This document shows, piece by piece, positions 50,101 through 63,900 of a stretch of DNA of 64,000 bases. A program made the translations under genes and the position numbers. The stretch's first letter is position 1; every line of letters starts with the position of its first letter. The DNA lies in the NCBI RefSeq assembly GCF_901000735.1, contig NC_081547.1, positions 16,848,217 through 16,912,216 on the forward strand, in the 5' to 3' direction. The notes under the pieces are model-generated. The model had not been told where the DNA came from. It worked only from the letters and a program-made list of their open reading frames with translations, and made no database searches. The stretch is from Corylus avellana (Eukaryota; Streptophyta; Magnoliopsida; Fagales; Betulaceae).

Positions 50101-53100
50101 CTTCACCCAAGCTTCTTTGTGTCTGGCGATACTGTATAAGGACGGGAAAGCTTGCTTCAAAGAGTTGTCCCCACACCAAATATCATGCCAGAATCGGACT
50201 TTCGAACCCTCCCCCACCTCAAACCGAATACCTTTGGCAAAGAAATTCCATCCTTTCCGAATATGCTTCCATAACCCCACACCATGAGAGCCCGAAACCT
50301 CCTTGGTGCACCACCCATCTTCTTGGTCTTCATATTTAGCTTTGATTAACTTACACCAAAGCGCCCCATTCTCATTTGCGTATCTCCAAAGCCATTTCCC
50401 CAAAAGAGCTTGGTTAAACTGATGCATCTTCCGAATGCCAAGACCCCCATATCAAATAGGGCTACAAACTTGGTTCCAACTTATAAGATGCAACTTGGGC
50501 TCATCCCCCTTTCCTCCCCACAAGAAATCTCTTTGGACTTTCTCAATCATTTTAGCTACACTTACAGGAATCGGAAACAGAGACAAAAAGTAAGTCGAAA
50601 GATTAGCAAAGTGCTCTTAATGAGGGTTAAACGACCTCCTTTAGAAAGATATATTCTCTTCCAACCTGCCATCTGACGCTCCATCTTTTCGATCACTTCA
50701 TTCCACATAACCGTATCCTTGAATGACGCCCCAAGAGGAAGGCCCAAATACTTCATAGGCAATTCTGCAACACTACACCCAAGAATGTTAGCTAGGCCCC
50801 CAATGTTCTCCACCTCACCAATGGCCACATCTTTGACTTTCCAAGATTTACTCTCAAACCCGAAACAACTTCAAAACATAAGAGAATAAGACGAACATAC
50901 TGGATTTGCTCGATAGAATCTTCACAAAAAATCAAAGTATCATCCGCAAATAAGGAGTGTGAGATCATCAACTCCGACAAGACCCTATTTCCCACCGAGA
51001 AACCAGTCAAAAGGCCTTGGTCAACCGTCACATTCACCATCTTACTCAACGCCTCCATAACAAGCACAAACAATAACGGTGAGAGGGGATCCCCTTGCCT
51101 GATTCCCCTCGAACTGTTAAAGAATCCTTCCGGGGAACCATTCACAAGAATGAAGAATTTTACTGTCTTAATACACCATTCTATCTAAGCCCTCCACCTC
51201 TCACCAAAACCACATCTATGCAGCAAATACAAGACAAAATCCCAATTTACATGGTCATTGGCCTTCTCCAAATCCAATTTACAAAGAACACCTGGCACCC
51301 CTGATTTCATGCGACTATCCACACATTCATTTGCAATAAGAACGGAATCTAGGATTTGCCGACCCCCAATAAAAGCATTTTGAGAATAGGAAATGACCTT
51401 ACCCAAAACAGTTTTCATCCTATTGGCAAGAACCTTAGATACAATTTTATACACCCCTCCCACCAAGCTAATGGGCCGAAAGTCCTTCATCTCCACCGCA
51501 TCCGCCTTCTTAGGAATCAAGGAAATAAAGGTTGCATTCAAGCTCTTCACCAATTGACGTCTACGATGAAACTCTGCAAAAACCGCCATAACATCTTGTT
51601 TAATAACACCCCAGCAAGCTTGAAAAAAAGCCATGGAAAAGCCATCTGGACCTGGAGCCTTATCACCATCCATACCTTTTACCACCTCCCAAACCTCCTT
51701 ATCCTCAAAATCTCTTTCTAACCACCTCTTGTCCTCCTCCTCAATGGACAAAAAAGGTTGGTTATCCATTCTAGGGTGCCAAGAGCTTTGTTCCGAGTAA
51801 AGACTTTGGTAATACTGCACTATGTGATCTTTAATCTCAACTGAATCACCGGATAAGATGCCATTAATACGAAGCACTTCCACACTGTTGTACCTTCTGT
51901 GAGAATTAGCCATCTTGTGGAAAAAACGAGTATTCCTATCCCCCTCCTTGAGCCACAAAGCTCTCGATTTTTGGCGCCAATGAATTTCTTCACACAACAA
52001 AGTATTCTCCAAATCTTTTAACTTGTCCGCCTTCCGGATTTTCACCTCTTGATCTAAGCCTCTCGATTCTGCCAGCTCATCCAACTCCTGGATACCTCCC
52101 AATAACTCCTTTTTTCTCCCAATATCCCCAAAGACCTCCTCATTCCACTTTTTCAAGTCTACTTTAAGAGATTTTAGTTTACTAGCAAGCACAAAACTAG
52201 GCAGACCCTCAAACGAATATGACCCCCACCAAGAAGCAACCTTATCAACAAAACCCTCTGCCTTAAGCCACATATTTTCAAATTTAAAACCCTTCTTACC
52301 TTCACAAGGAGTCCCACACTCTAGTAATAAAGGGAAATGATCCGAGAGCAGGCGTTGAAGTCTTCTTTGAGAAACTGCTGGGTAATGATCTTCCCAATCC
52401 GAAGAGAGCAAAAACCGGTCAATCCTCGACCAACTCTCATTTTCTTGATTATTAGACCAAGTAAATTGACCCCCCATCATCGGAATATCCACCAGATTAT
52501 TCTCTGAAATGAAGTCCGAGAAATCCATCATGCCCGAAGAGTAATAAGAACCATTGGAGCGCTCACTAGGAAAGCGTACAATGTTGAAATCCCCTCCCAA
52601 ACACCAAGGGACCTCCCACACCCTCATCAATCCAGCCAACTCTTCCCAAAATGCCCTTCTCTCCACTTCCTCATTCGGCCCATACACACCCCCAAACGCC
52701 CACACCCATCTATCCTCTACATTTTGAAAAGAACAAGCCAAAGAGAAATGACCCACACACTCCTCCTTACACTCCACTACCCTCCTATCCCACACGATGG
52801 TGTTTACAGAACTAACTTGCTTCACAAGGCAAAGAAGATAGATCGCCAAGACTCCGACAATACCACCTCGACTTGACGCTTCCAAGTGGATAGAGACAAG
52901 TGACAGAGCCGACAATGCCATTGGAAAGGAGATAATGAAGACGGAAGTGCCCATGGAGGAGAGATGAGAGCAAAATCCAGATAGTATAGACCTCCAACTT
53001 CATGCCCATATCAATCATTTGTTTCGTCTAGAGATCCTGAAAAATATAAATAGAAGGGTAAAAACTAACACTACATTGAAGGTATTTGGTGATTTTACTA

Positions 53101-56100
53101 ATTGACAACAAATTGAAAGGAAAACCAGGAATATGTAAAATAGATAACAACACAAGATCGAGATTGAGATGAATGGTTTTAGAGCCCTATACTTTGGCTA
53201 AGGAACCATTGGCTAAAGTAACACTCTGAGGTGATGTGACGGTATGATAAATAGATAGATGAATGGACGCACTAGTCAATAGTCATAGGCTCAATCGCAT
53301 TGGAATTGATGACCCATAGATTCGAGGTAAAGGATAAAAGACAATAGGATGCAATACTTGACTGGGCTAGAGTGGTTGTGGTGGAGGAAGCTGGTCGCTT
53401 ATGATGGGCTAGGAGGTGAGCATACACATCCTAAAAATTTATATAAGGCACTGCCTGATCCAAAGTCAAGGGAAGCGATGCAAGAAGAGATGAAACCTCT
53501 TTATAAAAGTAAGACATAGGATCTTGTTAGGGAAATTGAGATTGTTCAACCAAGCTTTGTTAGGGAAGTGGCTATGGCGTTAGGCGCATGAGAGAAGGGC
53601 TTGGTGGCGAATGGTCGTGGATGCCAAATATGGGTTCGAATGGGGGGGTTGGCATTCTATCAATATCTCGGGGTCTCATGGGGTGGGTCTTTGGAGGTAC
53701 ATTAGTAGGGGGTGGCGGATGTTGTCTAGCCATACAAGATTTGATCCAAGAGATGGTTCCAAAATCAAATTTTGGGATGATGTGTGGTGCAGAGAAGCGT
53801 GTCTTAAGGATGTTTTTCCAGGCCTTTACACCATAGCTAATGCTAAAGACGTGTCTGTTGCTGACAACTTGGATCTCACGGGAGGAGCTCTTCAATGGAA
53901 TATTAGTTTTTCTCGGTTGATTCATGATTGGGAGTTGGAAGTGCTAGCCTCGTTTTATACTTTGTTATACTCTCATAAAATGAATAGGGAAGGAGAGGAT
54001 AAAATGTGGTGGATTCCGTCTAGTAAAGGGAAGTTCGATGTTCGATCTTACTATAATGTCTTGGCTAGTACTGAGGCTAGTCATTTCCCATGGAAGAGTA
54101 TTTGGCGCACCAAGGCACCCACGAGAGTGGCCTTCTTTACATGGACGGCAGTGTTAGGGAAGATCCTCACAATCGATAATCTTAGGAAAAGGAATCTTAT
54201 TGTGATCAATAGATGTTGCCTGTGCAAATCGGATGGGGAAACGATTGATCATCTTCTTCTCCATTGTGAGATTGCTCGCTCTCTATGGGATGCTATCTTT
54301 AGCCGATTTGGATTGTCATGGGTCATGCCTCAAAAGGTGGTGGATTTGTTCGCTTCTTGGTGGTCGGGAGGGCGTTCTCGAAGTGCCGTTGTGTGGAAAA
54401 TGGTTCCCCTATGCATAGTATGGTGTTTATGGTTAGAAAGGAATGCGAAATGCTTTAAGGATACTGAGAGCTCCTTGGAGGACATCAAGGCGTTTTTCTT
54501 CTACACACTTTTCACTTGAACAACAGCTTGGTTTGCCCCTTTAGTGATTAGCTATCTTGATTTTCTTGTTCTTTTTTCTTCTCCTAATTAGGCGTTTTCT
54601 CTTATATACTCCCTGTGTACTTGGGTTGCCCCCTCTTCGCTTTTGATATATAAACTTTACTTATCAAAAAACAGACATAGGATCTTGTTGAATTGCTTAA
54701 TGGAAAAAAAGGCAGTTGGATGCAAATGGGTGTTTACTGTATAGCCTATGGTCGATGGTCCTATGCAAAGATATAAGGCCAAATTAGTTGCAAAAGGTTT
54801 TACACAAACCTATGGAATTGGCTATGAGAAGATATTTGCTCTGGTAGTAAAGATGAACTCAATTCGAGTCCTACTTTCGGTGATAACAAATTTGGATTGA
54901 CCGTTGCATCAATTTAACATGTAAAATCCATATCTTCATGGAAATCTAGAAGTATGCATCGAAGTTCCTCCAGTGCTTGAATTTTCATCTTCTATGGGTA
55001 AAGTGTGCTAATTGAAGAAGCCATTGTATGCTCTGAAACAATCTCCGAGAGCATGGTTCGGTGGTTTTCCCCTATGTAGAAATTTGATTACAAACAAAGT
55101 TAGTTGATCATACACTTTTTATCAAGCATTCTTTTCGAGGAAAGGTAACAACTCTTATTGTGTATGTAGATGATATTGTAGTGATAGAAAATGACGATGA
55201 GGAGATACGAAATGTAAAAAATTCTCTTGAAAATGAATTTGAAATAAAAAGACTTGACCAATTTGAACTATTTTTTGAACATTGAGGTAGTGATGTCGAA
55301 ACATGGTATATTTATCTCCCAACAGAAATACATTCTTGATCTTATCAAGGAAACATGGATGCTCGGATGTAAAGCTATTGATAATCTAGTTGAAGTGAAT
55401 GTTAAGTTAGGCTGAAAGTAGTGAGAGTCCTCTGGTTGGAGAAGGTAGAAATCAACGATTGGTTGGCAAGTTGATTTATTTCTTTTGCACTTGTCCTGAC
55501 ATTGCATATGCTATCAATGTGGTAAGTCAATTATGCATTTGTAACGTGAGTCTCAAATGAAGCAATCTACTAGATTCTTTGCTACTTAAAATCCTCACAG
55601 TTAAGGGATTGTTGTTTTTCTGATGTTAATAGTTTTGTAGTAAGAAGATTAGAGGAGAAGAGGAGACTGCTATATTATTCACAGCTTATTCTTAACCTAA
55701 TACAAACATCCTAATATATAGGATTAAGGAAATATCACAATGACCAAACTACCCTCAAACCCTAATGACTTAGTAACCCTAATAACTCTTCTAACACTCT
55801 CCCTCAAGCTGGATCATATAAATTATATAAATCCAGCGTGGAAGAAACAAGCAAACGAAAAACATAGAAAAACATACTCTCACACTCCCCCTCATGCTGG
55901 AGCAACTTGGAGCACACAATACAAATACCCATAAAAATAATAAGAAAATTTGCTAAAACTTCAATGCCAGTCGAAAACTCGTCGGAAACTGTAACAGGCG
56001 GTTGGATCTCGTTGAAAAACACCAAGGCCGATAGGATCTTGTCGGAAAACAACAAGGACCAGTCGGAACCCATTGCAAAACACCAAGGCTGGTCGGATCT

Positions 56101-57898
56101 TGCCGCAAAACACCAACGGTTGATCGGATCTCATTGCAAAACACCAAGGCCGGTAGAATTTCGCCGGAAAACAACAAGGACCAGTCGGAACCCATTGCAA
56201 AACACCAAGGTTGGTCGGATCTCGCCGGAAAACACCAACGGTTGACCGGATCTCACCGCAAAACACCAAGGCCGGTAGAATCTCGCTGGACAACAACAAC
56301 CGGTCGGAAACCACCACAAAACACTAAGGTCGGTTGGATCTCATCACAAAATACTAAGGCCGGTCAGATCCCGACAACTAACAATGATCACATTTCACGT
56401 GATCAATCAACGAGTCTCGTAGGAACAACTACTGCTGAGAAAAAAAAACAAACAGGAACCTTTGCTGGAGACTCGCTGGAGACAAGTAGACCATGCTTGC
56501 AATACCAAAAACAGAAGCCAAACCAAACAGAAACCTTTGCCGGAGGCTCGCCGAAGCTTCGCCGGAGACAGTCCAAACTCACCGTATTTTTTATTTTTTA
56601 TTTTGCGATAACCACGGACAACATCTTTCAAGGCACTCACTGCCCATGTGGGCTTTAAGCCCACATGGGTGGTGTTGCCACCAGAAGAACACTCACAAAA
56701 AAAAAAAATAATAATAAAATAAAAAACAGTGGAAAACTTAGACTACAAACAAAGGAACAAGAATTTAAACCCCAAGGCTTTGATACCATGTTAATAGTTT
56801 TGTAGTAAGAAGATTAGAGGGCTGCTATATTATTCAGCTTATTCTTAACCTAATACAAACATCCAAATATATAGGATTAGGGAAATATCACAATGACCAA
56901 ACTACCCTCAAATCCTAATGACTTACTAACCCTAATAACTCTTCTAACATTCGACATGATCAATTGAAAATAGAAGCCTACATAGATGCAGACTGGGCTG
57001 GATCTGTTATGGATTGATGCTCCACGTTAGGATATTGCACATTGATGGAGGTAATTTGATTACTTGGTGTAATAGGAAACAATCAGTAGTTACTAGATCC
57101 AATGCAAAAGCATAATTTAGAGTTATGACTCATGGAGTGTGTAAAATATTGTGGTTGAAGATACCATTGAAAGAACTTAGGTATGATTCTAAGATTCAAT
57201 GAGACTGTATTGTGACAACAAAGCTGTGATTAACATTGCTCACAATCCAATCCAACATGACCGAACCAAGCATGTTGAAATTGACAGACATTTTATTAAA
57301 GAAAAACTACGAGCTGGTCTAATATGTACACCATATCCATATAGGGGAACAACTTCTTGATATTCTGACGAAAGGAGTGTCAAGTAGTGCTTGTCATGCA
57401 ATCTTAATCAAGCTGGCCATGCAAAGTGTTGATGTGTTAATTTTTTTTTTTTTGTGACAACAAAGCTGTGATTAACTTTGCTCACAATCCAATCCAACAT
57501 GACCTAACCAAGCGTGTTGAAATTGACAGACATCTTATTCAAGAAAAACTACGAGCTGGTCTAATAAGTACAACATATAGGGGAACAACTTCTTGATTTT
57601 CTGACGAAATGAGTGTCAAGTAGTGCCTTTCATGCAATCTTAATCAAGCTGGGCATTCAAAGTGTTGATGTGTTAATTTTTATTTTCATAATATGGGTGG
57701 GCGTTTATGTATTTTTACCATATGTGGAAACTATAAATAATATATGAGCAAGAAAACCCTAATTCTGTTCTCTTAGATTTTTTTTTGCTGTGTCTTCTTT
57801 TCTTTTTCTCTTTCTTGGTATATTGGTTCAACAAAATTTCCTGCATAAAAAATCACCTGGGAATGATCTATTGAAGATTCATACAATGTAGAAAGTTA

Positions 57899-57930
<32 letters not shown>

Positions 57931-60900
57931 TTTGTGGTAGTGTTAGAGTCATGAAGGGGCAGCTCACAACATATGTGATTTAGATCCATCATATGTCTCT
58001 TCAATTGTTTGATTTTAGGATGAGTTGATGAGGAATGAACAGCTGTGTTTTGGACTCCCCCAGGTTCTGCGTAAATTTCCAAAAGAGACCGGTAAGCCAA
58101 AAAGAAGGAAGAAATTGAATAAAGTAAAAAAAAAAAAAAAAAAAAAAAATCTTCTGGAAGTTTATCCATCAGTTGTATTATATTAAATGTTTCTTTCCTT
58201 CATTCAGATAGAGTACTGTGTCACTTCTGCTTTAAGCCACAGAAAGTAACAAACGAAGTCTTGGGTGTTGATTGTGCTAGAAAGAGCCAAATGTTAATCT
58301 CAAGCATTATTCTCCTTAAAACTGCTTTGGATGCACTACCTCTACTCTCAAAGGTAAATATGTTTACTTGCTATGATATGCCATATGGTTTTTACTGCAC
58401 TCAAGTATGTCTTGAAGTGTCAATCCATTTTCATAAATCGTAGGTGCTTAAGGATGCAAAAAGTTTCCTTCTTGCAAACATGTACAAGTCTGTATGTGAA
58501 AATGAGAAATATGCATCCATTAGAAAGAGGTATGTCGCAACTCGCAAGCGTCCTGCTGCTCATGTCCTGAAATTAACGGGCACTACCAATTTCTTGTTTC
58601 AAGTTTTAAGAATCCTCATTTGTGAAAAATCACTGATCAGAGTTCCATTTTATCTTGGGACTTTGAACAACTCGCAATTTTTCATTTCTCAAATGTCATG
58701 TATTTCTTATTGAGGAGTAAACCTACCTTGGTTTTAACGCCTTCCATATAATTTCCAAAACTACCTTGGTTTTAACGCCTTCCATATAATTTCCAAAATT
58801 CCCTGTAACTGTGCTACCAATTTATAACATTGGCTCTCTTTCCTCAGTATCTTTCCGTCGCTTTCTGCTTTAGTCATCGTGAAGCAAGTAGGTTCTTTTT
58901 GTAGTCTACATTGTCTTCGTGTACTAAGCCTGGATTTATTTGGGCAGAGCTTGGTCTAGAATTCTAGAATGAAACTCATGCAGCTCAGGCTGTGCACTGC
59001 TCAGCCCAAATCTAGCCTGGCCAAAGTGAAAATAACATATGTATATACTTTGTGAATATTCTACATAGATACTACATAGTTTGTATATCAAAACTCAATA
59101 AACATGTATTCCTTGGTGGTTGAACTGGTAGCTTTCAACTTCATAGGTCTTAGTTTAACTCAGTATGTAAGACAACTTTAGGGTTTTCTTTAATTCAGTG
59201 TCATCTCTTTTATCTGCTGTTTCCCTCTATGGGCTGACCTGAGCACCACAGGCCATGCTTGGACTGATATATGTTTATTTAACATTTTGGGTTGCTTAAG
59301 CTTTGGTTGAGACACTTGTGCTTTGGGCTAAGTTTGGACAAGCCTCATCTTGGTTCAACCCAGCCCATTTACAGGCATATGTGCTCACTCAGCCTTGATT
59401 TGTCGCACCAAACTTACATAATGATGATTATAGCGGTGGCTGGTAATTAGTGATGGTTGGGGTATTAAGAATTGTGAGATTGTTTCAATCATGGCACCAA
59501 CAGCCATGTTTGAATATTCTCAATAAGCTGTATTTATTTCAGGATTGGAGAGGTGATTGATGAAGATGTGCTTCATGCACGGGTTCCTTTCGTTGCCCGC
59601 ACGCAGCAGTGTTTTGCTGTCAAGGCTGGAATTGATGGACTTTTGGATATAGCAAGGAGGTCATTTTGTGATACTAGTGAAGGTTTTTGTACAACCAATG
59701 GATTTCAATTTTCTTTGTCTTCCTGGTCTTCTTGTATAATACCATAGCAGTGTAACGCTGACCTAAAAGCTATTCAATATTAAATTGACAGCCATACATA
59801 ATCTTGCAAACAAGTATCGTGAAGATTTCAAATTGCCCAATTTGAAACTCCCATTTAACAAGAGGCAAGGATTTTACTTTAGCATACCACGGAAGGATAT
59901 TCAGGGAAAGCTTCCTAGCAATTTCATTCAGGTTGGGCATAAGATCTTTGCTTGGTACTTTATTATTTGTGAGGATTTCCTTAGTAATAATTTCTTATAA
60001 TCGTATTATTATGGGACTTAAATCAGGTCTTGAAACATGGGAACAATATGCATTGCTCAACTCTGGAACTTGCTTCTGTAAGTATTATGATCATTTTAAC
60101 ATTAGTCTATTCAGTGTATCATGTGTTAGTGGTCATGAGATGGTGAGAAATTTACTCAATCTATCAGTATATGAAGTGACAATTATACTATTTTTCAATC
60201 CACCTGATGTTATCTTAATAGTACCCCCCCCACACACCAAAAATCATATTCATTAGAGTTGTATTTGTAATGCTGTTTCTGTGCATTTGATTGGTCTAGT
60301 TGTGATGACTCATGCCATATCAAATGTGGGATGATCCTAATGTTGCATATTAATCTTCATTAAAAGTGAGGTGATCAGCATGTAGGTGATAGTGATATGT
60401 TTAAATTTACCATGGATTCTTAACCTTGACATCAGGTTTAAACGGGGTGTTGCAATCTTGCAGAAAACATTTTGAGATGCAATCTTGACAGTGTTTGAGG
60501 GATAAGTATTGGAAAAGAAAATAACTTAGCAGGATATTCGTTAAGTACTAACTCAATGATTGAAACGTGTAATTTCACATACAGCATATCACTGACATTT
60601 TATCTTGGACACACTTACGTATGTTTGTAGCTAAGGTGACCTTTCATTTCAATTTTTTTTTTTTTTTTGATAGGCTGATTAATAGTGTTTTAAAAAATAG
60701 GCAATGAATGTTATTGAATGTTACATCGCACACTCCCTGATGTGGCAGTGATCCATCCAAATCCAATAGTAAATTTCATAGACACGCTTGGAAGTGTGCA
60801 CTTAGGAGTGTGGACTTGGGAGTGCATGTAGCATTCCTCATTTAATAGTGGAGCTCTACTTTTCACCATATGTGTTAACCTGCATGTGTGTGTGCGTGTG

Positions 60901-63900
60901 TGCCTGCTAATATGTCACTACCTTATGTATTAGTCATACACTTGTGGAGTCCGTCTCAACTTTGGAAAATTATTCATACTTTGATCCATTCAATGAAAAT
61001 TGCAGTTAAATATTCGAAACAAGTCTGCAGCTGCAGAGTGCTATATACGAACTGAAGTTTGCCTGGAAGGTGGTACTGAATTTCTGATGAGTGTATTCTT
61101 TTCTATTGTTGACTTCATAGGTTGACATTATCTATATGTATGGTGAATCATATATGTCGGATTTCTAGGCAATAAATTAGGAGATTATATTATTTGCAAT
61201 AAATTAGGAATAAAATCTGAAATTACTATTTCAGATTTTGGTAGTTTTTGTTCCCTGTTTTCTAGCCTAGAGATTTGCTGATTTGATTTGATTTGATTTG
61301 ATTTCCTAATTTGGTGGCCTTCCTCTACTATTTATCTTGTAATCGTCTCTCTTGAAATTTAATAAGAATTATTATTCTTCTTCTCAAAAAAACCTTCATG
61401 GTATCAGAGCCTCGTGCTCTTTTTCTATTTTCTTCTTTCTTCTGATGATGTCATATAAGTCGGCGATGACCGGCGCCCAAAGAAATCCCACCAGCTTTTT
61501 CAATACCACTTCAGAAACCATTCCGCCTAATCCCACTATTCCTCCCACACCTGTATCTGCTGATTACTATTCCTAGAATTCAGCCCTTTATCTCACGGTT
61601 ACAAAACTCAATGGGCACAACTATCTCGAGTGGGCTCAGTCCATGAAATTGGCGATCGATGGCAGAGGCAAAATTGGGCATTTGACTGGCGAAATACCGA
61701 AACCTGCTGCTGGTGATCCTAATAAAAAAAAATGGCAGTCCGAAAATTCTCTTATTATTGCGTGGCTCATCAACTCCATGGAACTTGCCATTGGAAAACC
61801 TCACCTATTTCTTCCGACTGCTCAAGATGTCTGGGAGGTCGTTCGAAATCTTTATTCAGACTGGGAGAATTCCTCTCAAATATATGAGTTGAAAACTCGA
61901 CTCTAGAAATCCAAGCAGAATGATCGCGATGTCACTACTTACTACAACGAATTGGTAACGTTATGGCAGGAACTTGATCAGTGTTATGATGATGATTGGG
62001 AGAATTCGAACGATTACGCTCGCCACAAGAAGAGAGAGGAAAACGACAGGGTTTACATGTTTTTAGCCGGCCTTAGTCGGAGTTTGGACGAGGTCAGAGG
62101 CCGCATTCTTGGCAGGAAGCCATTGCCCTCTATTCGGGAAGTTTTTTCTGAAGTTAGACGTGAGGAGTCAAGGAGAAAAATCATGCTGCTCAACACCGAA
62201 CCTGGTTTCAACCTAGAACCTGAGAGCTCTGCTCTTGTGTCAAGAGGTGTTGATTCTGACAACGATGGGCGTAAGAAATCGTGGTGCGAGCATTGCAAAA
62301 AACCGTGGCATACGAAGGAGACGTGTTGGAAGCGTCATGGTAAACCAGCAAATTGGAAGCCAAAACCCAAACGTGACAGTCGCGCCTACCAAGCCACTGC
62401 CGAAGAGACTCAGGAGCCTTCTACCAACTCGGATGCAGTCCCTTTTACCAAGGAGCAATTAGAGCACCTGTACAAATTGTTTCAATCTCCAAAACTGTCC
62501 TTAACTCCGTCTTGTTCTTTGGTACAGAAGGGTAACTCTCTTGCTACTGCGTTTTTAGGTGTTATTCCTAACTCTGTTCTTTCTTGGATAATTGATTCCG
62601 GCGCAACTGATCATATGACTGGTTGCTCCAAATTGTTCTCATCCTATAGTCAGTGTGCAGGCAATAAAAAGGTCAAAATTGCAGATGGTTCACTCGGTAA
62701 TTGCCGGGATAGGAACTATCAAACTCACTTCGTTGTTAACCCTCCATGATGTGCTCCACGTTCCCAATTTGTCTTGCAATTTGTTGTCCATCAGTAAAAT
62801 TACCTCTGATCATCAGTGTCAAGCTAATTTCTACTCTTCTTATTGTGAATTTCAGGAAATGACCACGTGGAGGATGATTGGCAGTGCTAAGGAAAAAGAC
62901 GGACTCTATTATTTTGTGATGGTTGTTTGGAATTCCAACAAACTCACTCATGTTAGGGGGCCTTGGCTCAAGCTTGATTTGGGAGAATCCTTCTCTGGAT
63001 GTCACCCTGGGCGCTCCTTTGCGGAGGTTCTTCGACTGGCGGCTGGTTCTGAGGAGCCTTTCGTTGGGAGGAGGGTTAGATCTTCGCAACACATTGATCT
63101 CTTCCCGGTGAAGGACTCTTTCGAGACCGGGTACGGTGAGTATGAGTCGCGGGTGATGGTGGACTGGGTGGAGTTGGAGTCGCCGGATCCTGCTAATCTG
63201 GCTACAGGTTTCATCCCGACGGCGGATCATAGGAAGAAGAAGAAAAAGAAGAATAAGACGTTGCTAGGTTTTTTGCGTTCTGTTTTGGGCCGGGTCCTAG
63301 CTGGGTTAGTTAAAGAACTTTTAGTTGGGCTGGGTGTTCGCGAGTTTGGGTCTCTCCTTAAGCCCAAACACGCTGGGTATTTCAAGACAGCTGGGCGCAG
63401 GGGCTTGAAGCGTAGTGTTAAGTTTTTGCCCAAATCGCAACAGGGTGGTTCTGTCTCGCCGGGAGAGACTGATGTTCCGGACGATCGTAGGGAGGCGTGC
63501 GTATCTGAGGTTGTTGCGCCGGTCGCCGGTGGTCTCGCCGGGGTTTCTAGCGATGATTCCGAGCTTGCGTTGGTGGGGCTGTCGTTGGCGGAGGTGCTTC
63601 CGGAGTCGAATCAACTGGTTAGTGCGGCGGGGTCTGTGTCTCGTGGGACGGCGATGGTCCCTGTTTTTCCGACGAAGGAGGCTCTGTTGCCGGAGGATAC
63701 CCAGAACTGGTTTGTGACTCCGGTGAGTACCCATGTCTCTCCTCTGTCTCCGGTGGTGGTCTCTGCTCCTCCGGTGGGAGCTGGCTCTGTTCCGGCGAAG
63801 GAGTTTGAACCCGTTAAGACTGCTCCGGCGAAAGGGTTGCTACGTCGGGGGTTTTTAGGGTCTAGAAATGTTTCCTCTTCCTCTCTGCCTGGGATGAAGG

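Larger units (their letters stand above)
55624..56949 (-). mobile_element. TRIM: miniature non-coding LTR retrotransposon
   Basis: Direct repeats 55624-55796 (173 bp) and 56789-56949 (161 bp) both run TGTTAATAGTTTTGTAGTAA ... CTTCTAACA. Next to the right copy, the inverse of GGCTTTGATACCA (56776-56788) gives the primer-binding site TGGTATCAAAGCC. Next to the left copy, the inverse of CTCTCCCTC gives a polypurine tract GAGGGAGAG. The element is therefore minus-strand, about 1.3 kb, with no gag or pol. The flanks TTCTGA and TTCGA are a 5-bp target duplication with one inserted base, and removing the element restores the Copia RNase H frame. Confidence 0.88.
53390..57845 (+). mobile_element. Copia element remnant, plus strand, with two nested insertions
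   Basis: RT begins near 53430 ([20 protein letters not shown]). It resumes after LINE-D ([54 protein letters not shown]) and has a YVDDI-like motif near 55165. RNase H is split by the TRIM: GLLFF before and [18 protein letters not shown] after. A tandem duplication of the RNase H end (57212-57681) precedes a TG...CA segment (57663-57845) with CTATAAATAATAT, which is probably the 3' LTR. Many stops. It lies in MSH4 intron 8, opposite in orientation to the adjacent minus-strand Copia. Confidence 0.8.

Noticed and set aside
52800..52954. N-terminal extension of the LINE-C endonuclease frame
   Set aside because: The target duplication at 52791-52799 shows that this stretch is Copia pre-integrase sequence read in another frame.
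55804..56317. CRISPR-like array of about 30-bp units
   Set aside because: The units are contiguous, diverged and have no unique spacers. They lie between TRIM LTRs in a plant genome, so this is a minisatellite.
56134..56658. 174-codon open frame in the TRIM
   Set aside because: It is produced by the minisatellite array, whose unit lengths keep several frames open on both strands. No protein family was recognised.
60650..60690. T-run followed by GATAGGCTGATTAATAG as another LINE tail
   Set aside because: It resembles the common tail but no LINE coding or GCGCAGAGGGGCGC sequence follows, so it cannot be supported.
62736..63734. Minus-strand Arg/Pro-rich frames near the window end
   Set aside because: Antisense shadows of the GC-rich ORF1-like + strand frame, which is continuous and has better composition.
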